Assembly (NCBI GenBank): GCA_963575745.1
Contig: CAUYUJ010004730.1
Location: 45,001-67,354, forward strand
Origin: Prorocentrum cordatum
Taxonomy: Eukaryota; Sar; Dinophyceae; Prorocentrales; Prorocentraceae
Reading direction: 5' to 3'
DNA length: 22,354 nucleotides
A program made the position numbers and the translations under genes. Shown here one piece after another: positions 16,476 to 22,354 of the stretch; within the stretch, counting starts at the first letter, position 1, and every line of letters starts with the position of its first letter. Under the pieces are notes generated by a model that was given only the letters and a program-made list of their open reading frames with translations, was not told the DNA's origin and did not search any database.

Positions 16476-16792
16476 AAACAAGCTGGTAAGCTTAGGTATG
16501 TGTTACGCTTTAAGCGTTGCCATATCCCAGGCTTAGGCTCATATCGCATGAGCAAGAGTGCAAGACGAAGCATGGGATCTGGAGTAAAGGATAGGATGGG
16601 CATCGTCAATGGAAAAGGGATTTTCCGATCTCTGATGCAAGTAGTGCGCCTCGGTGAGGCACAGTCACATATTTGGCCGGGCCCGGCTTGAGCCAGGCAC
16701 GGCAGCGGTACATGCTCGATTTATACCTCGCCTTTAACCTTCTCCGTTTAAAGTCGGAGGGGGAGGAGACGAGCAGGTACCGCACTTCTACA
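16476..16792 (-). other. 3' non-coding part of the retroelement, probable LTR
   Basis: It lies downstream of the last stop (16793-16795) and before the satellite junction. It contains an imperfect palindrome ACGCTTTAAGCGT (16508-16520) and a CTCCG-TTTAAAGT-CGGAG stem-loop near 16742-16759. The second LTR is not in the window, so this is inferred from position only. Confidence 0.45.
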
Positions 16793-18658
16793 TCATGCGG
16801 AAAAAACAGTGCTAAGCAGCAGCGGCTGCCTACAAGGAAAGGGCGCGCGAGTAGCCTCGCTACCGGCGAGTTTCCTCGCTACTAAAGCGCACCTGCCCGC
16901 GGGTTTCCCCGCTGGCTCGGTAGGCAGGGCCGTCCTGAGACGACCTGCCCGCCCTATACGGCTATGTTTCTTCAGCCGTGCTTGTAAGGATTGCTGGCCG
17001 CCATATACATGTAGGAAAAAGAAAAAAAGAAAAAAATAAGAAAAAACAAAAAAAAAAAGAAAAATAAAAAAAAACAAAAAAAAAGAAAAAAAAAAAATAC
17101 AAAAACGAAAAATAGAAAAAAAAATACAAAAAAAAAAAAACAAAAATATAAAAAGACAAAATACCAACCAAGCACGAACGAAAACCAAAACGCAAAAGAA
17201 CGCGCGGTCAATACTACCTTTGATATGACCATCGGCAGTCATATCCCGCGTGTCACACCATTGAACGCTTTCAACGATTCCGCGCTCCATCATCTGGCGG
17301 ATCCAGCTAATGTGCCCAAGCAGAGTACATTCTGTGGGCTTCTTCAGATCTTTGCAAGACAAAGACTTGAAGACAGACTCGGCATCAATAGTCAGAGTGA
17401 CTTTGATACATAGACCACCCATTTCCAATATGTTCTTTAACTGTGTGGGGGTCAATGGTCCCGAGTGTAGCTCGTGGAGCGTTACAATGGACGGGTAGCA
17501 GTCTTCCAAGTTGTGGGCTGCTGCCAGTGTTTCCGCAGAGTAGCTCGAACGCACCTGCAGTCGATGAGACTTGCAGTATGCGTCCACCAGGTGTACGACG
17601 GGTTTCCCCGCTTGCGTGTGGCCACGCCTCAGCAGGTTAGCCCCGCGGATACCATAGCCTTTGACTTCGTCGTCTTCATCTCCGTTGAGACGACGATAGC
17701 CAGAATCGCTATGCATGTCGACTTCTCCTGTTGGGGTCATAGCTTGATACACGATCTTCTTCGGACCTGCCTGTAGCTTTCTGGTAACCGCGTTTAGTCG
17801 TCGTACCTGGATGTTTGTCGGTTCCTGGATACGCTGTAGTGAGACAACATAGACCATCAGCCATACCTGCGTGATCAACGCATAGGCTAGAGCGCCACGA
17901 AGACTGACGAACATATCAGAAATCGTCTTTGTCGCTTTGCTCTCAGGATCAGCTCCTGTGAGTTCTGGATGTGTGATAGGACGAAGCTGTTTGATGTATT
18001 CGTCCTGATCGAGAGTGACGCTCCCATCATCGGTCTTGTTGTACCGAACGGCACAGTTTGTGTATGTGTGCTTGTTCAGTTTGCACTTCCCAAACGTATC
18101 TTCAACACACTTGACATACTTGTCAATAGCCTCTTCCTTCCCAGTCATATTGATGTCATCAACGTGCTTGGCTGTCAAGAGGTTTGGGCTCATCTCGAAC
18201 TCTTCGTCGTATGAAGTAGGCTGTAGCCCAAAGCTCCTAGTGATGGACCTGAGCTTCAGCGAGAATGCCCTGGGAGCATCCTTCGTGCCCGTCCCCGGTT
18301 TCAGACACCGGAGACAATGCTTTGATTCGTCATATGACTCAAAGCCTGGCAGTGTGCGAAGGACAGCTGCTGACCCAGGTGGTAGTGTGAAGCACACCAC
18401 ACGCTCTTTCTCGCCCGTTGCCGCGGCGAGCTCGCCATAGGTCAGTCCCTTCAAGAAAGCCATGTTGATGTCCAGGGAAGCGATGATCCAAGCTTTGTTG
18501 CATGCAGCAGAACTTGCGAGCAGTCTCTGGCTTGACCTCCTTGCCGTGCCAGAGAAGGTTTCGACATCAAAGGCTTCAAGGTCCATGAAGCCACGGAGTA
18601 CCAAGCGTAACCGATCGTCCTTTCCATTTCGCCCTTTTCGTTCTTGACAAACTTCCAT
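16793..18658 (-). CDS. Retroelement pol, second frame: RT and RNase H
   Basis: This frame continues the reverse transcriptase begun in the frame above it, after a -1 shift near 18611-18616. Counting from 18658, RT motifs are the first catalytic Asp in SLDINMAFLKG (residue 63), the KDAPRAF segment (126-132) and HVDD at 165-168 in place of the more usual YVDD. The copia-type RNase H follows with Asp314 or Asp318 (DMHSDSG), Glu376 (SSYSAETLA), Asp425 (TIDAES) and a DMTADGHIKG terminal motif (472-481). Recognisable protein ends near 17200. Beyond that the frame stays open through a T-rich tract (poly-Phe) and GNRA-hairpin sequence to a stop at 16793; that tail may or may not be translated. The enzyme would copy the element RNA and remove the RNA strand in virus-like particles. 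Confidence 0.9.
   Translation of the reverse strand: MEVCQERKGRNGKDDRLRLVLRGFMDLEAFDVETFSGTARRSSQRLLASSAACNKAWIIASLDINMAFLKGLTYGELAAATGEKERVVCFTLPPGSAAVLRTLPGFESYDESKHCLRCLKPGTGTKDAPRAFSLKLRSITRSFGLQPTSYDEEFEMSPNLLTAKHVDDINMTGKEEAIDKYVKCVEDTFGKCKLNKHTYTNCAVRYNKTDDGSVTLDQDEYIKQLRPITHPELTGADPESKATKTISDMFVSLRGALAYALITQVWLMVYVVSLQRIQEPTNIQVRRLNAVTRKLQAGPKKIVYQAMTPTGEVDMHSDSGYRRLNGDEDDEVKGYGIRGANLLRRGHTQAGKPVVHLVDAYCKSHRLQVRSSYSAETLAAAHNLEDCYPSIVTLHELHSGPLTPTQLKNILEMGGLCIKVTLTIDAESVFKSLSCKDLKKPTECTLLGHISWIRQMMERGIVESVQWCDTRDMTADGHIKGSIDRAFFCVLVFVRAWLVFCLFIFLFFFFCIFFSIFRFCIFFFSFFLFFFIFLFFFVFSYFFLFFFFLHVYGGQQSLQARLKKHSRIGRAGRLRTALPTEPAGKPAGRCALVARKLAGSEATRAPFPCRQPLLLSTVFSA
16847..16860 (-). repeat. 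Mini-hairpin 1
   Basis: Sense RNA GCGAG-GCUA-CUCGC: perfect 5-bp stem, tetraloop GNNA. Confidence 0.8.
16866..16879 (-). repeat. Mini-hairpin 2, compensatory variant
   Basis: Sense RNA GCGAG-GAAA-CUCGC. Compared with the common GCGGG-GAAA-CCCGC form, both sides of the fourth pair have changed (G:C to A:U), so the stem is kept. Confidence 0.85.
16899..16912 (-). repeat. Mini-hairpin 3
   Basis: Sense RNA GCGGG-GAAA-CCCGC: perfect stem, GNRA loop. It is the third such hairpin within 66 bp. Confidence 0.85.
17012..17160 (-). repeat. T-rich tract (A-rich on +) at the end of pol
   Basis: About 150 bp almost entirely A with scattered G, C and T on the plus strand. In the sense direction of the element this is poly-T with CTT and GTTT interruptions, not a poly-A tail and not a polypurine tract. 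It contains no stop in the pol frame and would encode a Phe-rich stretch. Confidence 0.9.
17598..17611 (-). repeat. Mini-hairpin 4, in RNase H
   Basis: Sense RNA GCGGG-GAAA-CCCGU: the outermost pair is G:U wobble. It reads Ala-Gly-Lys-Pro-Val in the RNase H frame. A further decayed candidate lies at 17632-17646 (5-nt loop). Confidence 0.8.
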
Positions 18659-21600
18659 TTGTATACGTAGCGTGACGTCATGATGTTAGACGCCTTGCTT
18701 AAGTCAGTCATCTGGAAGCATTTGTTGTCAAGCCAAGTCTTCAATTCTGTGTAGAGGGCTTTGGAAACTTTGACCGGATTTGCTTGGATGTCGGCCTTCG
18801 TGAGTAGATCGTCTTCCTTGACGACCACGGCACGTTTGGAGGCAGCGCTAACGTATACTCGCATAGTTGTGACGCTGCTGTCATCCAACAATCGGTGTTG
18901 CTGCTCGGACAGGACGACTTTGGACATGTCTGCAGTGAAGCAAAGCTCGATGTACTTCCCGTGCTCATCGGAGTCCAGATCATATTTGCTATCCGGATCC
19001 GTGGAGCATAAAGGAACGTAGTAAGAAGTGTCCATGTCGTATCCTGGCGGGTGACCCCGCTCCGGCAAGTGGCCTTGCACATCTTCACAGGTCGTAGAGA
19101 CTAACACACACTGTGTGACTGTCATGTATGTGGGAACTGTATGCATGACTTCCTCTGTGTCAGCTTCAAGGAGTGTTCTGTCATCCATCAGTTCAGCATA
19201 CCACGACTTCAAGACAACAGCATCCAGATCTTCTTCTGTTTCCTCTATGATGGTCGGGAGCCGACCATCGTTATCCGTAGGAGGCTCCTCAGGAGCAGCT
19301 GCTGGAGGTGATTCGCTTGGTGGTGGACCATCAGCGAGTTCCTCAAACTTAGAGAGGTCTTGGTCAAATCCAGCAGACGGCTTCCTGGATTTAAGACACT
19401 GGATGATGCGTGAGTGTGTAGATCCTGTGATGTCATAGATGTTCAAGGCAGTGCCATCAGCTTCATAGTAATGAAAACCAGGGGTCACATCATTATCATA
19501 GTGCACTAGTGTACAGCTGTCGGCATAGGGTGCAGCAGGCAACTTCGTCAGGCTCTTGGCAAGTCGTACAGCAACAACGTTTTCAATACGAAAGTAGTTG
19601 CGTATGAGGTACTGAAGAGCCAAGTGCACCCTAGGCGAAAGTCGGCTCGCAGCAGTCATCTGCAGCCGACCCTGTTTCGCTGGTAGATATCCGAAAGTCA
19701 TGGCGGGTTTCCCCGCTGGCAGACCGGCAATAAAGGCAAATACTGTCCGAAGGGCCGTATTGTCCGATCCTATCTCGCGGACCATAAGTGCTTCGATGTA
19801 CAGTGTGTGTCGTGTGTCAGGATACTGTACTCGCACTTCGCGACTGCCGACCTTCACGATGACCTGGCCTCGGTCAGGTTCGTTGCGGATGACCGGGTAT
19901 GGACCACTCCATCCACCCCATTCGTCTTTCGTGGTGGTCGGGCGATGATAGTCCACGAGATCTCCCTCTTTGTAGTGAAATTCACCCGTAGCAGTAGTCT
20001 TCGTACGGAGAGCCCTGTTCGTCTTGGCAACCGCAGTGGCCTGCGTGATTGCCTCCAGACTAACCCTCCTGATTGTTTCCTCCCTTGAGTGATCTGATGA
20101 TTCAGCGGACTGATCAAGATCCAAGACAGGGAAATCGGGAAGCATAGCTGGTTGTCTGCCATACAGCGCATTGTACGGAGACACTTCATTGTAGAAGGTA
20201 AATGCGTTGCTGGCAAACAAGGCTTCATGTAAGAGACGAGTGAAATTGAGAGGAATATTTAATCTATTCAATTCTTCTCCCATCACGTGTAAGAGGTGTC
20301 GCAGGAAGCCGTTCCTAGCTTCGATAGTTGTAGCGTGTTGGCCACGCGCTCGAATACGAAGCTCTGTTCCCTTAGCCTTAAGGATGGCCTTTGCTGTATC
20401 ATTATTCAGTGCTCCTTCCCCGTCGGAGTATAAGATTTTAGCAGGGCCATGTTGCATCCAAGTCGTATGATAGGCATCGAGAACAGTATGCATGGCTTTA
20501 TCAGGAATCTCTGTGCCAGCTGCCCAGCGAATACAACGGTCGATGATGTGAAAAACAATATGTTCCTTTTTGTAAAAGAAAAGATCACATTCGACTTCCT
20601 CGTTGAAACGTCCTGGCAGTGACACAGAAGGCATCACCGTGTTGCCTGGTTTGTCCCAGGCTCGACATTCTCTACACGTGTCACAAATGCCTTTGATCAG
20701 ACTCAAACGGGTTTCACCCAGACCAACCTTGGTTAGAATCATCCGCATTTTTGGCTCCTTGGCATGAAACCATCTCAGGTGGAGTTTGCGGAGTTCTCGC
20801 TGCACTACAGCTGGGTCGAAGCTGCGCAGGTTTGGGAGGCTGAGCTGAACGTCGAAGCGAGTCCAATCAGGGAGCCTTGGCCTTGGCCTCGGCTCTGCTT
20901 GAGGCTGCGGCGGTGGTGGAGGATCTCCTCCCTCCATGCGTCCGCGCCTTGCTGCAACTTGTGGCAGTCTACGGTGATCGTCAGAGCTGCCAGCGCCACA
21001 GTTGCCACCATTAGCCCCGTCGGCTCTGGTGATGTCATGGCTGCTGGCGCCTGCGGTTGGATCGCCCTCACCAGGCCGTGGCGGCCTAGGCGCACGTATG
21101 CGCGCTCTCGCGGCCGGCGCCGCTTTTGCGGCTGGCGCCGCTTCTGCGGCTGGAGCCGCTTCCGCGGCTGGCGCCGCAGGAGCGGCTTGCCCCGCCGGGC
21201 GCGGCTGGCCAAAGTTATTTGGCAGCTTCCATTTTTCGGCGAATCTGCATTGGCCAGATATCTTGGTGTGGTGAGGATTGCTCTTCTGATATTCCTTCTT
21301 ACAGCTTGGACAGTCCCAGTAATACGGTTCAACATCATACCACCGACACATCTTCGGATCCCTGCTGTGCTGTGGTGATTGCTTGTAGTTGTTGTCCACA
21401 CAGCCAGGGCACCCAAGACCGCCAGGTGGTGGTCGCCAGATTTCTCCGTTTTGGTGTCTCCGGATTGTTGGGTCGTCCAAGTCGTAGCCAGCACTGTTTG
21501 TTACGAACGCATAGCTGCGTTCACGATTCGCGAATGGATCGCGACCGTAAGCAAACAGGTCTTTGGCGATTTGCACCGCATCAACGATCAGTGACTGCAA

Positions 21601-22354
21601 TCTGTAGGTATACTGTGCCGCCCTTGCTAGTTCTTTATTACAAGCATTGGCGTGCACATGATTACCTGGACAACGCTTGCCTCTGAAAGGTGCCAACAAC
21701 TCTTCTTTGTTTGCCATCATCTGTGTTGGCTTGCGGATGTATTGTCCAAATGAATCTTTGAGACCAGTCGTGCACTGATCAATAATCGTTTGGCAAGTGA
21801 CCTTGCGTTGTGCCAGTTCCTTCCAAGGCTGGATCTCATCCACCCACGTGCCCATTGGTTGTTCCCTGAGAAAGAAACGTCTTAGGTCGTCTTGTAATAG
21901 AGCGACTGTTCCACAGAACGTGATGTGAGGCAGGTCCTCTTTGTGGTGTTTAAGCCACGTATCATGATTGACCTGTGCGTTGAAATAGGAGGGAAGTCCA
22001 GTAGTTCTGCAGCTTGGCTGCAGAATCGTGATCTTGACAAAGCAAGTCTTGAGGTAGTGGAGGACTGCTCTTTGTACTTCCGAGTTTCCAAGGTCAACCA
22101 TAGATATCTTGTCAAGGATCCCGCCTGACGAGAGTCCCCTCTTGAAGGCTAATATGGATATACCACCCTTGCCCCCACATAATTCAAGCATGTCCACTTG
22201 ATTGTTTCTGCCGTAGCATAGTGACTGGACCATCGAGAAGACATCAGCATGTGAGTCAGCGGGTTGCCCCGCCGTTAACATCATGAAGATGTCCTCTGAT
22301 TCGCTGTCCGAGTCTGAGTCATCAAGAGGAACGTCGTTGAAATATGTGGAGCAG
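18451..22354 (-). CDS. Retroelement gag-pol, first frame: MTase-like, zinc fingers, integrase, start of RT
   Basis: The frame is open to the window edge, so the true start is upstream; residues here are counted from a Met at 22284. Before it lies an acidic DDSDSDSESED stretch. Residues 31-250 resemble a SAM-methyltransferase-like domain known to me from dinoflagellate retroelements: LELCGGKGG (33-41), ILQPSC (87-92), DQCTTGL (169-175), KPTQMMAN (185-192) and C-x3-H-x-H (205-211). Two fingers follow (292-313 and 325-346). An Ala/Pro linker covers 360-410. The integrase HHCC is H502, H507, C534, C537, and its triad is D567, D621, E655. An SH3-like C-terminal domain lies at about 768-835. The first RT block is 1171-1224, after which the frame breaks; downstream residues to 18451 are out of frame. 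I see no aspartic protease motif (D-S/T-G) between fingers and integrase. Confidence 0.9.
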   Translation of the reverse strand, partial: CSTYFNDVPLDDSDSDSESEDIFMMLTAGQPADSHADVFSMVQSLCYGRNNQVDMLELCGGKGGISILAFKRGLSSGGILDKISMVDLGNSEVQRAVLHYLKTCFVKITILQPSCRTTGLPSYFNAQVNHDTWLKHHKEDLPHITFCGTVALLQDDLRRFFLREQPMGTWVDEIQPWKELAQRKVTCQTIIDQCTTGLKDSFGQYIRKPTQMMANKEELLAPFRGKRCPGNHVHANACNKELARAAQYTYRLQSLIVDAVQIAKDLFAYGRDPFANRERSYAFVTNSAGYDLDDPTIRRHQNGEIWRPPPGGLGCPGCVDNNYKQSPQHSRDPKMCRWYDVEPYYWDCPSCKKEYQKSNPHHTKISGQCRFAEKWKLPNNFGQPRPAGQAAPAAPAAEAAPAAEAAPAAKAAPAARARIRAPRPPRPGEGDPTAGASSHDITRADGANGGNCGAGSSDDHRRLPQVAARRGRMEGGDPPPPPQPQAEPRPRPRLPDWTRFDVQLSLPNLRSFDPAVVQRELRKLHLRWFHAKEPKMRMILTKVGLGETRLSLIKGICDTCRECRAWDKPGNTVMPSVSLPGRFNEEVECDLFFYKKEHIVFHIIDRCIRWAAGTEIPDKAMHTVLDAYHTTWMQHGPAKILYSDGEGALNNDTAKAILKAKGTELRIRARGQHATTIEARNGFLRHLLHVMGEELNRLNIPLNFTRLLHEALFASNAFTFYNEVSPYNALYGRQPAMLPDFPVLDLDQSAESSDHSREETIRRVSLEAITQATAVAKTNRALRTKTTATGEFHYKEGDLVDYHRPTTTKDEWGGWSGPYPVIRNEPDRGQVIVKVGSREVRVQYPDTRHTLYIEALMVREIGSDNTALRTVFAFIAGLPAGKPAMTFGYLPAKQGRLQMTAASRLSPRVHLALQYLIRNYFRIENVVAVRLAKSLTKLPAAPYADSCTLVHYDNDVTPGFHYYEADGTALNIYDITGSTHSRIIQCLKSRKPSAGFDQDLSKFEELADGPPPSESPPAAAPEEPPTDNDGRLPTIIEETEEDLDAVVLKSWYAELMDDRTLLEADTEEVMHTVPTYMTVTQCVLVSTTCEDVQGHLPERGHPPGYDMDTSYYVPLCSTDPDSKYDLDSDEHGKYIELCFTADMSKVVLSEQQHRLLDDSSVTTMRVYVSAASKRAVVVKEDDLLTKADIQANPVKVSKALYTELKTWLDNKCFQMTDLSKASNIMTSRYVYKWKFVKNEKGEMERTIGYAWYSVASWTLKPLMSKPSLARQGGQARDCSQVLLHATKLGSSLPWTSTWLS
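18611..18616 (-). other. -1 frame break inside the reverse transcriptase
   Basis: The upstream frame reads ...KNEKGEMERTI and then loses RT similarity. The other frame resumes at RLRLVLRGFMD, the expected next RT segment. The switch falls in the ACGATCGG stretch. No X-XXY-YYZ slippery heptamer is visible, so a one-base deletion (or assembly error) is more likely than programmed frameshifting. Confidence 0.8.
19047..19060 (-). repeat. Mini-hairpin 5
   Basis: Sense RNA GCGGG-GUCA-CCCGC: perfect stem, loop GNNA rather than strict GNRA. It lies in a different codon phase from the others. Confidence 0.8.
19703..19716 (-). repeat. Mini-hairpin 6
   Basis: Sense RNA GCGGG-GAAA-CCCGC, reading Ala-Gly-Lys-Pro-Ala (residues 857-861) just after the integrase C-terminal domain. 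Confidence 0.85.
21182..21195 (-). repeat. Degenerate mini-hairpin in the Ala/Pro linker
   Basis: Sense RNA GCGGG-GCAA-GCCGC: GNRA loop but a mismatch at the loop-closing pair. It is the weakest member and may be chance in GC-rich Ala codons. Confidence 0.4.
22259..22272 (-). repeat. Mini-hairpin 7, near the 5' end
   Basis: Sense RNA GCGGG-GCAA-CCCGC: perfect stem, GNRA loop, reading Ala-Gly-Gln-Pro-Ala at residues 5-9 after the Met at 22284. Confidence 0.85.

Larger units (their letters stand above)
16476..22354 (-). mobile_element. Ty1/copia-type LTR retroelement, 5' end outside the window
   Basis: A single minus-strand unit encodes integrase, reverse transcriptase and RNase H in the copia order. 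The left edge (3' end of the element) is placed where the 396-bp satellite is cut off. The 5' end, including any 5' LTR, lies beyond 22354, so no LTR pair can be compared here and the 3' LTR limits within 16476-16790 are unknown. Base composition is near 50% G+C, below the flanking DNA. Apart from one frame break there are no stops in over 1,600 codons of recognisable polyprotein, so the insertion is probably young. Confidence 0.88.

Noticed and set aside
16680-16705. CTTGAGCCAGGCACGGCAGCGG as a relic of the dinoflagellate spliced leader
   Set aside because: Only the first nine bases agree with the reverse complement of the leader. The rest does not, so chance is likely.
17012-17160. Poly-A tail of a plus-strand retroposed cDNA
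   Set aside because: The frame of the minus-strand pol runs through it, no plus-strand cDNA or flanking duplication was seen, and the tract is heavily interrupted by G and C. It is kept as an alternative only.

Overview
The window looks like nuclear DNA of a dinoflagellate. The evidence is a GC-rich, gene-poor landscape saturated with tandem and dispersed repeats, a Ty1/copia-type retroelement with the HVDD variant of the reverse-transcriptase active site, and candidate exons with very strong G/C preference at the third codon position. I cannot assign a species; no spliced-leader, rRNA or tRNA gene was seen.

Layout. 1-3.1 kb holds satellite-like DNA: a 63-bp array, an array of about 83-bp monomers, a roughly 24-bp minisatellite and CAA/AAT tracts. 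3.4-4.1 kb carries one inverted, diverged copy of a repeat family that forms a 396-bp array at 15.4-16.5 kb. 5.6-14.0 kb is a mosaic of short non-autonomous elements. Two are inverted-repeat elements with TGATGGG ends, and each is flanked by its own perfect 5-bp target duplication. About seven belong to a foldback family with a GC-rich hairpin core. One has 40-bp inverted ends, and there is a single 27/29-bp inverted repeat. Long GGA/TCC microsatellites lie in or beside these elements. Among them are candidate exons recognised only by codon-position composition. The best is on the minus strand at about 14.07-14.60 kb, with possible further exons at about 13.69-13.85 and 12.70-12.89 kb.

16.5-22.35 kb is one nearly intact copia-type retroelement on the minus strand, cut off at its 5' end by the window edge. 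In reading order it encodes an acidic N-terminus, a methyltransferase-like domain, a pair of identically spaced C-x2-C-x10-H-x6-C fingers, an Ala/Pro linker, integrase with an extra C-terminal domain, reverse transcriptase and RNase H. One -1 frame break splits the RT. Its left edge abruptly truncates the third copy of the 396-bp array, so it probably inserted into that satellite.

The most interesting unexplained signals are: (1) a set of seven tiny stem-loops spread along the retroelement, mostly GCGGG-GNRA-CCCGC in the sense RNA, including a double compensatory change; (2) the TGATGGG element family with 5-bp duplications; (3) the foldback family; (4) the higher-order structure of the 396-bp and 83-bp arrays. 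All statements come from reading the sequence by eye; no search or alignment program was run.
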